In this document: positions 25,135 through 34,069 of the stretch, in pieces
How the letters are laid out: each line of letters opens with the position of its first letter
How positions within the stretch are numbered: position 1 is the first letter of the stretch
Assembly: GCA_030150265.1 (NCBI GenBank)
Contig: JASLGG010000032.1
Location: forward strand, 248,001 to 312,000
Origin: Protaetiibacter sp.
GTDB lineage: Bacteria; Actinomycetota; Actinomycetes; Actinomycetales; Microbacteriaceae
Length of the DNA: 64,000 bases
Reading direction: 5' to 3'
Notes under the pieces: model-generated
Database searches by the model: none
What the model was told of the DNA's origin: nothing
The model's input: the letters and a program-made list of their open reading frames with translations, nothing else
Program-made: the position numbers and the translations under genes

Positions 25135-26610
25135 ATGACCGACCAGACCCGCGTCGACACCACGAGCCGGGTGTCGTGCCCGGCCGGCGAGATCGTCGGC
25201 CTCGTGACCGCGCAGGGCCGCGAATTCCGCGGCATCCCCTACGCCGAGCCGCCCGTCGGCGTCGCGCGCTTCCGGGCGCCGCGCCGGCGCGCGCCCTTCG
25301 ACGAGCCCTTCCTCGCCGACAGCTGGGGCGCGACCCCGCAGCGCATGGCGCTCTTCGACGAGACCTTCATCCCCGAGCCGAGCTTCCCGGGCGACGACAT
25401 CCTCAACCTCAACGTGTTCACCCCCGCCGAGGCGCGGGAGGGCGACGCCCGCCCGGTGCTCGTCTGGATCCACGGTGGCGGCTATCGCGCCGGCAGCACC
25501 TCGGGCGAGTGGTACCGGGGCGAGGCGGTGGCCGCCTCGGGCGCGATCATGGTCGTGCCCTCCTACCGGCTCGCCTTCGACGGCTTCGGCTGGACCGGCG
25601 AGGCGGAGCACGACAACCGCGGCATCCGCGACCTGATCATGGCGCTCGAGTGGGTGCGCGACAACATCGCGGCGTTCGGCGGCGACCCGGCGCAGGTCAC
25701 CATCTCGGGCCAGTCGGCGGGCGGCGGGGCCGTGATGGCGCTGCTCGCCGCGCCCGCGGCATCCGGGCTCTTCGCGCGCGCCTGGGCCATGTCGGGCGTG
25801 CTCGTCGGGCAGACCGTGCCGGAGGCGGAGCGCGCCGCCCGCGCCTTCGCCGCACGGCTGGGCGTCGAGCCCACCGTGGAGGGCTTCGCCTCGGTCGACG
25901 ACCTGACCATGCAGCGGACCCTCGGCATGGTCGACCCCGACGGCCACGTCCTCGCTCGCGGCCCGGTTCCGGGCGCCCTCGACGTCGGCCCGGTCATCGG
26001 CACCGCGACGCTCCCGGGCGACCTCGTGCGCGGCCTGCACGAGACGGGCGGCGATGTGCCGTTCGTGGTGGGCGCGACCTCCGACGAGTTCATCGAGCCC
26101 GTGGGCACCGCGCCTCTCTCCGAGGAGCTCTGGCGCGAGATCGCGGCGAGCTGGGGGCCGGCGGGCGAGCGCTACGGGCAGAGCGTGCCGGCATCCGACC
26201 GCACCCCCGGCAGGATCGAGACCGACGCGCTGTTCCGCTCCGGCGTGGCCGCGGCGAGCGCGTCGCGCCGGGAGGCGGCCGCGCCGAGCTGGGTCTACGA
26301 GCTGCGCTGGGTGCCCGCCGCGCTCGGCCGTGCCTCCCACTGCATCGACGTGCCGCTCTTCCTCGGCATCGCCGACTCCGAGAGCGCGCGCGGCAAGGTC
26401 GACGACGCCGGCCCGCTCGGCGCTGTCATGCACCGCGAGTTCCTCGCGTTCCTGCACGACGGCGACCCCGGCTGGGCGCCGCTGACGCGGGACACGATCC
26501 CGACGCGCGTCTACGCGGTCCCGGACGGGATGGTCGACGACCCGTTCGGCCCGTTGCGCGAGTTCGGCGCGCTGTGGTCGCGAGAGGATGTGCGGGGAGG
26601 TACCCGATGA
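25135..26610 (+). CDS. type-B carboxylesterase
   Basis: A 491-residue alpha/beta-hydrolase of the carboxylesterase/para-nitrobenzyl-esterase family. The oxyanion-hole motif is VWIHGGGYRAGS, the nucleophile elbow is GQSAGGG with Ser194, and an N-terminal FRGIPYAEPPVGVARFRAP signature is present. There is no signal peptide, so it acts on an imported ester. An esterase inside a sugar-uptake operon suggests that the imported glycoside carries an acyl group (acetyl, feruloyl, malonyl or similar); the acyl group itself cannot be read from the sequence. Confidence 0.9.
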   Translation: MTDQTRVDTTSRVSCPAGEIVGLVTAQGREFRGIPYAEPPVGVARFRAPRRRAPFDEPFLADSWGATPQRMALFDETFIPEPSFPGDDILNLNVFTPAEAREGDARPVLVWIHGGGYRAGSTSGEWYRGEAVAASGAIMVVPSYRLAFDGFGWTGEAEHDNRGIRDLIMALEWVRDNIAAFGGDPAQVTISGQSAGGGAVMALLAAPAASGLFARAWAMSGVLVGQTVPEAERAARAFAARLGVEPTVEGFASVDDLTMQRTLGMVDPDGHVLARGPVPGALDVGPVIGTATLPGDLVRGLHETGGDVPFVVGATSDEFIEPVGTAPLSEELWREIAASWGPAGERYGQSVPASDRTPGRIETDALFRSGVAAASASRREAAAPSWVYELRWVPAALGRASHCIDVPLFLGIADSESARGKVDDAGPLGAVMHREFLAFLHDGDPGWAPLTRDTIPTRVYAVPDGMVDDPFGPLREFGALWSREDVRGGTR

Positions 26611-27614
26611 GCCAGACGCCCGTCACCCTGTTCACCGGCCAGTGGGCCGACCTGCCGCTCGACGAGGTGGCGCGGCTCGCCGCATCGTGGGGCTACGACG
26701 GCCTCGAGGTGGCCTGCGGGGCGCACCTCGACATCGCCCGGGCCCGCGACGACGACGCCTACCTCGCCGGGTTCCGGGCCACGCTCGACCGGCACGGCAT
26801 GCGGCTCTTCGCGATCTCGAACCACCTCTCGGGCCAGGCGGTGTGCGACGACCCGATCGACTTCCGGCACCAGCCGATCCTGCCCTCCTACGTGTGGGGC
26901 GACGGGGATGCGGAGGGCGTGCGGCAGCGTGCCGCCCAGGACCTGAAGGACACCGCGGTGGTCGCCCGCAGGCTCGGCGTGGACACCGTGGTCGGCTTCA
27001 CGGGGTCGAGGATCTGGCCGTACGTGGCGATGTTCCCGCCCGTGCCGGCATCCGTGATCGACGCGGGGTACCAGGACTTCGCGGACCGGTGGAACCCGAT
27101 CCTCGACGTCTTCGACGCCGAGGGCGTGCGCTTCGCCCACGAGGTGCATCCGAGCGAGATCGCCTACGACTACTGGTCGAGCGTGCGCGCGCTCGAGGCG
27201 ATCGGGCACCGGCCGGCGTTCGGCTTCAACTGGGACCCCAGCCACATGATGTGGCAGAGCATCGACCCCGTCGCGTTCATCACCGACTTCGCCGACCGCA
27301 TCTACCACGTCGACTGCAAGGACACCCGGCTGCGCACCCCCAACGGCCGCTACGGCGTGCTCGGCTCGCACCTGCCCTGGGGCGACCCCCGGCGCGGCTG
27401 GGACTTCGTCTCGATGGGGCACGGCGACGTGCCCTGGGAGGACTCCTTCCGGGCGCTCCGCGCGATCGGCTATGCCGGACCCATCTCCGTGGAGTGGGAG
27501 GATAGCGGGATGGACCGGTTGCATGGCGCTGCGGAGGCGGTGGGCGTCGTGCGCTCGCTGCTCTGGAAGACGCCCGACGCATCCTTCGACGCCGCGTTCA
27601 GCACGCGGTCGTGA
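26607..27614 (+). CDS. TIM-barrel sugar isomerase/epimerase-like protein (second)
   Basis: A 335-residue protein of the same superfamily as the one at 21054-21971 but from a different branch. Metal-site candidates are Glu in FAHEVHPSEIAYDY, Asp/His in FNWDPSHMMWQ, His in IYHVDCKD, and Glu in ISVEWEDSG. Close relatives are annotated as sugar phosphate isomerases/epimerases in Gfo/Idh operons. Its ATG overlaps the esterase stop by four bases and its end overlaps the MFS gene start. Confidence 0.88.
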   Translation: MSQTPVTLFTGQWADLPLDEVARLAASWGYDGLEVACGAHLDIARARDDDAYLAGFRATLDRHGMRLFAISNHLSGQAVCDDPIDFRHQPILPSYVWGDGDAEGVRQRAAQDLKDTAVVARRLGVDTVVGFTGSRIWPYVAMFPPVPASVIDAGYQDFADRWNPILDVFDAEGVRFAHEVHPSEIAYDYWSSVRALEAIGHRPAFGFNWDPSHMMWQSIDPVAFITDFADRIYHVDCKDTRLRTPNGRYGVLGSHLPWGDPRRGWDFVSMGHGDVPWEDSFRALRAIGYAGPISVEWEDSGMDRLHGAAEAVGVVRSLLWKTPDASFDAAFSTRS

Positions 27615-28849
27615 CGGCGCCCATCCGGCGGCTCGGGGAGCTGCGGCGGATGGCCGGCACGTGGTTCTTCGTGCTCGCCTTCGCGGCCCGCCTGCCGGTG
27701 GCGATGAACGTCGTGGGCGTGCTGACGCTCGTGACGGTGGTGCGCGGCTCGATCGCGGATGCGGGGCTCGTCTCCGCCGCGGTCGGGCTGGCATCCGGGA
27801 TCGGCGGCCCGGTGCTGGCCGCCCTCGCCGACCGCGTGGGGCAGCGTCCCGTGCTGCTCGTGACGGCGCCGCTGCACGCGGGCCTGCTCGTGGCGCTCGT
27901 GGCCGCCGTCTACGCGCACGCCGCTCTCCCGCTGCTCGTGGTGGTCGCCGCGCTCGCGGGAGCCTCGCTGCCGCCCGCCTCGCCCATGACGCGCGCCCGG
28001 TGGCTCGTGATGCTCGACCGCGACACCCGCATCGGCGGCCGCGGCGTGCCGATCGCGCTCGGCTACGAGAGCATGGCCGACGAGATCTCCTTCGTGGGCG
28101 GCCCCGTGCTCGTGGGGGCGCTCGCGACGGGTGCCGGACCGGCGATACCCGTGTTCTTCTCGGCGGCGCTCGCGATCGTCTGCGTGACGGCCTTCGCCCT
28201 GCATCCGAGCGCGACGCTCGTGCACCGCACCCACGACGGGGAGAAGGTCGCCGCCGCACCCTGGCGGGAGCTGTTCGGCGCACGCGTGCTGCTGCCCACC
28301 GCCGGCATGGTCGCCATGGGCGGGTTCTTCGCCTCGACCCTCGCCTCCGCGACCGCCTATGCGGAGTCGGTCGGCGCCGCCGAGAGCACGGGGCTCGTCT
28401 ACGCGGCGATGGGCATCACCTCCTCGCTCGCCGCGATCCTCGTCGAGCGGCTGCCGCGGGGCTTCACGACGCGCGCCCGCTGGGTCGTCGCGGGCGCCGC
28501 GATGACGGCGGTCGCGCTCGTCATGCCGTTCGTCCCGGTGCTGCCGGGCATCGTCGCGACCTTCGCGCTCGCGGGCGTCGCCGTCGGCGCGAACCTCGTG
28601 ACGCTCTTCACCCTCGCGGCGCACGCGGCGCCCGCGGGCCGCCTTGCCACCACCATGACGATGCTGTCGAGCGGCATCATCGTCGGTCAGGCCGTCACCA
28701 TGGCGCTCGTCAGCAGGCTCGCCGAGGCGCAGGGCGTCGTCGCGGCCTTCTGGGTGGTGCCGGGCACGGCGGCCCTCGGGCTGCTGCTCGCGCTCGTGCA
28801 CCTGGGGGTCTCGATACGCGGCTCCGCCGCTACTCGACCAGCGGAGTAG
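27611..28849 (+). CDS. MFS transporter
   Basis: A 412-residue major facilitator with about 12 helices and the intracellular motif LADRVGQRPVLL between helices 2 and 3. It is coupled to the isomerase gene by a GTGA overlap. As the last gene of a catabolic operon that already has an importer, it may export a by-product such as the released aglycone or acid. The last ten codons lie inside a repeat element, so the C-terminus (RGSAATRPAE) is probably not conserved. Confidence 0.87.
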   Translation: MTAPIRRLGELRRMAGTWFFVLAFAARLPVAMNVVGVLTLVTVVRGSIADAGLVSAAVGLASGIGGPVLAALADRVGQRPVLLVTAPLHAGLLVALVAAVYAHAALPLLVVVAALAGASLPPASPMTRARWLVMLDRDTRIGGRGVPIALGYESMADEISFVGGPVLVGALATGAGPAIPVFFSAALAIVCVTAFALHPSATLVHRTHDGEKVAAAPWRELFGARVLLPTAGMVAMGGFFASTLASATAYAESVGAAESTGLVYAAMGITSSLAAILVERLPRGFTTRARWVVAGAAMTAVALVMPFVPVLPGIVATFALAGVAVGANLVTLFTLAAHAAPAGRLATTMTMLSSGIIVGQAVTMALVSRLAEAQGVVAAFWVVPGTAALGLLLALVHLGVSIRGSAATRPAE

Positions 28850-28869
28850 CGATCCGCCGCTACTCGACC
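28823..28869. repeat. REP-like intergenic element with convergent stops
   Basis: A 17-bp direct repeat, TCCGCCGCTACTCGACC, occurs at 28823-28839 and 28853-28869 with a 30-bp period. Between them CGCTACTC (28828-28835) pairs with GAGTAGCG (28844-28851). The TAG stop of the MFS gene and the stop of the convergent cupin gene both lie inside. It resembles the extragenic palindromes widespread in Microbacteriaceae and could act as a terminator. Confidence 0.65.
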
Positions 28870-29219
28870 GGCGGGTCCTCGGGGATGAGGTAGACCTTCC
28901 GCAGGGTCTCGTGCACCGTCCACACGGTCTCCATGCCGTCCGCGAAGCGCAGCACGGATCCCGCAGTCAGCTCGACCGGCGGACGCCCGTCCGCGAACGC
29001 GACGGTGGCGCGCCCCGCGAGCACGACCGACAGCTCCTCCACCTCGACGTCGCTCATGGTGCCGGGCGTCATCTCCCAGACCCCGAACTCCCAGCCCTCG
29101 GCGATCGCGCCGAGCGCGGTCCATCCGGTCGCCGGCTCGCCCGCGACGCGCTGCTCGGCCGGCACGGGCTCGCGGTCGAGCGGCAGGCCGAGCGCATCGG
29201 ATGCCTCTCCCGGCCTCAC
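28860..29219 (-). CDS. small cupin protein
   Basis: A 119-residue single-domain cupin of the DUF861/EutQ-like type: the first motif is represented by GVWEMTPGTMSDVEVEELSVVLAGRATV and the second by LTAGSVLRFADGMETVWTVHETLRKVYLI. The metal-binding His residues of classical cupins are largely absent from motif 1. Proteins of this group commonly accompany gamma-glutamylputrescine-oxidase-like flavoproteins. It is coupled to the flavoprotein gene by a four-base overlap. Confidence 0.83.
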   Translation of the reverse strand: MRPGEASDALGLPLDREPVPAEQRVAGEPATGWTALGAIAEGWEFGVWEMTPGTMSDVEVEELSVVLAGRATVAFADGRPPVELTAGSVLRFADGMETVWTVHETLRKVYLIPEDPPVE

Positions 29220-30643
29220 GAGTCGAACCCCAGCCCGAGCGCGTCGAGCGTGCGCAGCAGGATGTTGCGGTTGCCCTCGCGGTGGTCGGCGCGGTCGAGC
29301 GACCAGCGCGTCGCCTGGATGCCCATCGACGCCGCCGGCTCGGGCGGGAACGGCAGCGGGCGCTTGCGCACCATCTCGAGCTCGGTGCGCTCGGTGGGGG
29401 TGCCGTCGAGCAGGTCGAGCATGGTGTCGGCCGCGAAGCGGGTGGCGCCGACGCCGAGACCGGTGAAGCCCGCCGCGTAGGCCACCCGCCCCTTGCGGGC
29501 CGTGCCGAAGTAGGCGCAGAACCGCGTGCAGGTGTCGATCGCCCCCGCCCAGCGGTGGGTGAAGCGCAGCCCCTCGAGCTGCGGGAACACCGTGAAGAAG
29601 TGCGAGGCGAGCCGCTCGAAGCTCTGCGGGCGGTCCTCGTAGCGGGCGCGCACGCGTCCGCCGTAGTGGTAGATCGCGTCGTAGCCGCCGAACAGGATGC
29701 GGTCGTCGGCCGTGCGACGCGAGTAGTGGAACTGGTTCGCCATGTCGCCGATGCCCTGGCGACCGGCCCATCCGATCGCGTCGAGCTGGGCGCGGTCGAG
29801 CGGCTCCGTCATGAGCACGTAGTCGTAGACGGGCACCGTCATGAGCCGGTTGCGCACGAGGAGCGAGGGGAAGACGCTCGTGCCGAGCGCGACCCGGGAG
29901 GCGGTCACCCGGCCCTGCTCGGTGACGAGCTCGACGCCGCGCGCATCCGACTCGATGCGCCGCACGGGGGAGTCCTCGAAGATCTCGACGCCGAGCTCCT
30001 CCGCCGCGCGGGCGAGCTCGCGCACGAGCCGGCCGGGGTGCACGAGGCCGACCTCGCGCTTGCGCCAGGTGCCGCCGAGGTAGCTCGGCGAGTGGATCTC
30101 GGCCTGCACCTGCTCGGCGTCCCACCGCACGACGTCCGCGTCGCCCTCGGCCGGCGGAGTGCCCTCGAGCCACTCGAGCTGGTGGGGCTCGGTCGCGACG
30201 TCGATCTCGCCCGTGCGCTCCCACTGCACGTCGAGGCCGAGCTCGGCGACGGTCGCCTCGAAGCCGTCGAGGTTCTCCATGCCGAGCCGCGCGAGCTGCT
30301 CGTACTCCTCCGGCCAGCGGTCGCGCCCGTTCGGCTCGCCGTGGGTGAGGCTCGCCTCGACGAAGCCGCCGTTGCGGCCCGACTGGGCCCATCCGATCCG
30401 CTTCGCCTCGAGCAGCACGACGCGGCGGCCGGGGTCGCGCTGCTTGGCGCGCACCGCGGTCCAGAGGCCCGTGAAGCCGCCGCCGACGATCGCGAGGTCG
30501 GCGTCGCGGGTGCCGGTGAGCGGAGGGCGCGGCTCGCCGGCGCCCAGCTCGTCGAGCCAGAACACCGCCTGCCTGCTGCCCTCCAGGGCATGTCGGATGA
30601 CGGCGGGCGCCGCCGGATACCGTTCGAACACGGTGTCGTTCAT
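29216..30643 (-). CDS. FAD-dependent amine oxidase of the DAO/PuuB-like family
   Basis: A 475-residue flavoprotein. The dinucleotide-binding loop is DLAIVGGGFTGLWTAVRAKQRDPGRRVVLLEA, followed by RIGWAQSGRNGGFVEASL, the FAD-contact segment of gamma-glutamylputrescine oxidase-like enzymes, and a C-terminal YAAGFTGLGVGATRFAADTMLDLL. It would oxidise a secondary amine, polyamine derivative or amino acid. Its position between a cupin and an amidohydrolase, downstream of a polyamine-type importer, supports amine catabolism. No PuuA-type glutamine synthetase is present, so the gamma-glutamyl route is not established. Confidence 0.88.
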   Translation of the reverse strand: MNDTVFERYPAAPAVIRHALEGSRQAVFWLDELGAGEPRPPLTGTRDADLAIVGGGFTGLWTAVRAKQRDPGRRVVLLEAKRIGWAQSGRNGGFVEASLTHGEPNGRDRWPEEYEQLARLGMENLDGFEATVAELGLDVQWERTGEIDVATEPHQLEWLEGTPPAEGDADVVRWDAEQVQAEIHSPSYLGGTWRKREVGLVHPGRLVRELARAAEELGVEIFEDSPVRRIESDARGVELVTEQGRVTASRVALGTSVFPSLLVRNRLMTVPVYDYVLMTEPLDRAQLDAIGWAGRQGIGDMANQFHYSRRTADDRILFGGYDAIYHYGGRVRARYEDRPQSFERLASHFFTVFPQLEGLRFTHRWAGAIDTCTRFCAYFGTARKGRVAYAAGFTGLGVGATRFAADTMLDLLDGTPTERTELEMVRKRPLPFPPEPAASMGIQATRWSLDRADHREGNRNILLRTLDALGLGFDS

Positions 30644-30649
30644 GTCGTC

Positions 30650-32311
30650 TCACGCGTCCGCGGCCGCGAACACGCGCTCTCCTTCCACGAAGGTCTGCAG
30701 CACGCGGGTCGCGCCGATCTGATCGGCGGGGCCCGCGAAGGGGTCGCGGTCGAGCACCACGAGGTCGGCGAGCTTGCCCTCCTCGATCGTGCCGGTGTCC
30801 GCATCCAGGTGGTTCACCCAGGCGGAGCCCGCGGTGTAGGCGGTCAGCGAGGTGGCGAGGTCGATGCGCTGCTCGGGCAGGAACACCTCGTAGTCGCCCT
30901 CCTCGTGGCCGGGGGCCGCGAGCCGGTTGACGGCCACGTGGATCGCGGCGAGCGGATCGGGCGTCGACACCGACCAGTCGCTCCCGGCGGCGAGCACCGC
31001 GCCGGCGCGCTGGAGGTCGCCGAAGGGGTACTGCCACGAGGAGCGCTCCGCGCCGAGGAACGGCAGCGTCAGCTCGACCATCTGCGGCTCGAGCGCCGCC
31101 CACAGCGACTGCATGTTGGCGGCGACGCCGAGCGACCGGAAGCGCGGCACGTCATCCGGATGCACCACCTGCAGGTGCGCGATGTGGTGGCGGTTGTCGC
31201 CGCGGCCGTTCCGGCGGATCGCCTCCTCGACCGCGTCGAGGCACTCGCGCACCGCGCGGTCGCCGATCGCGTGGAAGTGCACCTGGAAGCCGGCGGCGTC
31301 GAGCGCCGGAACGGCCTCCATGAGGATCTCGCGGGGCACGAAGCGGATGCCGTCGCCGAGCCCGCCGTGCGGATGCCGGTGGTGCGGGTCGAGGTAGGGC
31401 TCGAGCATCGAGGCGGTGAAGTTCTCGGCGACGCCGTCCTGCATGATCTTGACGCTGCGGGCGTGGAAGCGCCCCGCGCGGTAGCGCTCGCGCTTCTCGA
31501 GCAGCTCGGGCAGCTGCTCGACGCCGCGACCCCGCTCGAACCAGAGCGCGCCCACCACGCGGCCGGTCAGCAGGCCCCGCTCGGCGGCGTCGACGTAGGC
31601 GGGGCCCGGGTCGCCGGCGTCGCCGTAGCTGCCGACTGCGGCGTCCTGCCACGCGGTGACGCCGCGCTCGTGCAGGTAGCGCTGGCCGGCGAGCACCGCC
31701 TCGAGCATCGTCTCGGGGGTGTCCTCCGGCAGCAGCCGGTTGACGAGCGACATCGCGCCCTCGTGCAGGGTGCCGCTCGGTGCGCCGTCGGGGTCGCGCT
31801 CGATGCGGCCGTCGGCCGGATCGGGGGTGCGCGCATCGATGCCCGCGAGCTCGAGGGCGCGCGAGTTGACCCAGGCGCCGTGCCCGTCGACGTTCATGAG
31901 GTACACGGGCCGGTCGGGCACCACGCGGTCGAGGTCCTCCGCGCGCGGGGTGCCGCCGGGGTAGTCGGACATCACCCAGCCGCCGCCGAGGATCCACGGC
32001 ACCTCCGGATGCGCGTCCGCGTACGCGCGCACGGTCGCCAGGTCGGCGTCCTTGCCCCGGGTGTCGTTGAGGTTGCAGCGCAGCAGGTCGAGGCCGCCCC
32101 ACACGGGGTGCACGTGGGCGTCCTGGAAGCCGGGCACGAGCATCCGCCCGCCGAGGTCGACGACCTCGGTCGAGGGTCCCACGAGCTCCCGGAGGTCGTG
32201 GCCCACCGCGACGATGCGGCCACCGCGCACGGCGACGGCGCTCGCGCGCGAGCGCACCGTGTCGGCGGTGAAGACGGCGCCGCCGGTGAAGACGAGATCG
32301 GCGTGGGTCAT
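30650..32311 (-). CDS. YtcJ-like metal-dependent amidohydrolase
   Basis: A 553-residue amidohydrolase of the amidohydrolase_3 group. The metal motif HVHP is at the start of the barrel (PGFQDAHVHPVWGG), His residues recur in QVHFHAIGDRAV and HHIAHLQVVHPDD, and the final Asp is in AAGSDWSVSTPDPL. It ends with the beta-sandwich segment GTIEEGKLADLVVLDRDPF. There is no signal peptide. Members hydrolyse N-acyl or N-formyl amines; here it could deacylate an imported amine before oxidation. It is the fifth gene of the operon beginning with the importer ATPase. Confidence 0.88.
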   Translation of the reverse strand: MTHADLVFTGGAVFTADTVRSRASAVAVRGGRIVAVGHDLRELVGPSTEVVDLGGRMLVPGFQDAHVHPVWGGLDLLRCNLNDTRGKDADLATVRAYADAHPEVPWILGGGWVMSDYPGGTPRAEDLDRVVPDRPVYLMNVDGHGAWVNSRALELAGIDARTPDPADGRIERDPDGAPSGTLHEGAMSLVNRLLPEDTPETMLEAVLAGQRYLHERGVTAWQDAAVGSYGDAGDPGPAYVDAAERGLLTGRVVGALWFERGRGVEQLPELLEKRERYRAGRFHARSVKIMQDGVAENFTASMLEPYLDPHHRHPHGGLGDGIRFVPREILMEAVPALDAAGFQVHFHAIGDRAVRECLDAVEEAIRRNGRGDNRHHIAHLQVVHPDDVPRFRSLGVAANMQSLWAALEPQMVELTLPFLGAERSSWQYPFGDLQRAGAVLAAGSDWSVSTPDPLAAIHVAVNRLAAPGHEEGDYEVFLPEQRIDLATSLTAYTAGSAWVNHLDADTGTIEEGKLADLVVLDRDPFAGPADQIGATRVLQTFVEGERVFAAADA

Positions 32312-32321
32312 GGTGCTCCGT

Positions 32322-33182
32322 TCATCCGCCCGCGAGGGTGCGGGCGATCTGGTTCGAGGAGTCGCCCGAGCGGCGCAGCACGAGCCACACCACCGCGAGC
32401 GCGCCGAGGCTCAGCACGAGCATGACCGTCGAGACGGCCGCGATCTCGGGGCGCAGGCCGCTGCGCAGCGCGCTCAGCACGTACACGGGCCACGGCGTCG
32501 TGCCCGACACCTGCACGAACGCCGCGATGACGGTGTTGTCGAGGCTCAGCGTGAACGACAGCAGGCCGCCCGCGAGCACCGCCGGGGCCACGAGCGGCAG
32601 CGTGATCTTCAGGAAGGTGCGGGCGGGCGGCGCGTAGAGATCGGCGGAGGCCTCCTCGAGCCGGGCGTCGAGTCCCACGAGCCGCGCCCGCACGATGTAC
32701 GAGACGACCGCCGTCGAGAACAGCGAGTGACCGATCACGAGGCGCACGATGCCGTCGTTGAACACCGGCAGCCCGAGATCCTGTCCGAGGAACACGAGCC
32801 ACGGCAGCAGCGCGACCGCGTCGACGATCTCGGGGGTCACCGACACGAGCAGCAGCAGCCCGATGAACCACACGGCCCACCTGCCGGGACGACGGGCGAG
32901 CGCGATGCCCGCGAGCATCCCGAGCACGCTCGCGACGACGGCCGAGATCGCGCCGGTCTGCAGCGAGACGAGCACGGCGTCCCGGATGGCGGGCTTGGTG
33001 AGCAGCGCGGCGAACGGCTCGAGGCTGAAGCCCTGCCACGCCACGAGGAGCCGGCCCGAGTTGAACGAGGAGGCGACGACGACGAGGATCGGCGCGAAGA
33101 GGAACGCGAACACCGCGACGCCCCACACGGTGAGGCCGATGTCGGATGCCGTGCGGCGCGGGCGGCGGCGGGGCGCGGCCAT
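32322..33182 (-). CDS. spermidine/putrescine-type ABC permease (PotC-like)
   Basis: A 286-residue permease with six helices. The loop EASADLYAPPARTFLKITLPLVAPAVLAG is the PotC-type docking motif, and SFTLSLDNTVIAAFV is characteristic of this family. Its ATG shares one base with the stop of the PotB-like gene. Confidence 0.93.
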   Translation of the reverse strand: MAAPRRRPRRTASDIGLTVWGVAVFAFLFAPILVVVASSFNSGRLLVAWQGFSLEPFAALLTKPAIRDAVLVSLQTGAISAVVASVLGMLAGIALARRPGRWAVWFIGLLLLVSVTPEIVDAVALLPWLVFLGQDLGLPVFNDGIVRLVIGHSLFSTAVVSYIVRARLVGLDARLEEASADLYAPPARTFLKITLPLVAPAVLAGGLLSFTLSLDNTVIAAFVQVSGTTPWPVYVLSALRSGLRPEIAAVSTVMLVLSLGALAVVWLVLRRSGDSSNQIARTLAGG

Positions 33183-34069
33183 CACGCCTCCCCGATCCGG
33201 AGCCGGGTGCGCGCGCGGAGCGGCAGGGTCACGAGCCACGCCAGCAGCGCGGCGACGCCGAGCGTGGCCGCGATCACGAGGATGAGCAGCACCGCCATCG
33301 CGGCGCCGAGCGCCCAGTTCTGGGCGGTCTGGAACTGGCTCGCCACGAGCTGCCCGACCATGTTGCCGCGTGCGCCGCCGAGCACCGTCGGGGTGATGTA
33401 GTCGCCCATGAGCGGGATGAAGACGAGCACGATGCCCGCGATGATGCCGGGACGGGCGAGGGGGAGGGTGACGCCGAACAGGGTGCGCAGCGGGCCGGCG
33501 CCGAGATCCTTGCTGGCCTCGCGCAGCGCCGGGTCGACGCGGTCGAAGGCCACGTAGAGCGGCAGGATCATGAGCGGGAGGTAGTTGTAGACGACGCCGA
33601 TGAGCACCGCCGCCCGCGAGTAGAGCACGTCGATCGGGCCGAAGCCGATCGCCTGGCCGAGATGGGAGAGCGCCCCCTCCGGCGAGAGGATGATCTGCCA
33701 GCCGATCGTGCGGATGAGGAAGTTGGTCCAGTAGGGCACCAGCACGAGGGCGAGCAGCAGGCCGCGGCGGTGCGCCGGGACCTTGGCAGCCATCCAGTAG
33801 GCCATCGGCAGCGCGATCACCAGGCACAGCAGGGTGCCCGCGATGCCGATGCCGAGGGTGTTCTGGAAGGTGGCGAAGAAGGTGGGGGTGAGCGCCTCCG
33901 CGTAGCGGTCGAGCGACAGCACGTCGTTCGCGTGCGTGCCGAAGATGCCCGGCTTGTAGCCGAAGCTGAACCACAGCACCTGCAGCACCGGTGCCACGAA
34001 GAAGACCAGCAGCCACACCCAGGCCGGGACGGCGAGCAGCACCGGGCTTCCCCGGAACGGCTTACGCAC
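33182..34069 (-). CDS. spermidine/putrescine-type ABC permease (PotB-like)
   Basis: A 295-residue permease with six helices and the docking loop REASKDLGAGPLRTLFGVTLPLARPGI. LVLVPYWTNFLIRTIGWQIIL is the typical PotB second-helix region. It starts at a GTG overlapping the binding-protein gene by eight bases. The pair with the PotC-like protein forms the channel. Confidence 0.93.
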   Translation of the reverse strand: MRKPFRGSPVLLAVPAWVWLLVFFVAPVLQVLWFSFGYKPGIFGTHANDVLSLDRYAEALTPTFFATFQNTLGIGIAGTLLCLVIALPMAYWMAAKVPAHRRGLLLALVLVPYWTNFLIRTIGWQIILSPEGALSHLGQAIGFGPIDVLYSRAAVLIGVVYNYLPLMILPLYVAFDRVDPALREASKDLGAGPLRTLFGVTLPLARPGIIAGIVLVFIPLMGDYITPTVLGGARGNMVGQLVASQFQTAQNWALGAAMAVLLILVIAATLGVAALLAWLVTLPLRARTRLRIGEA

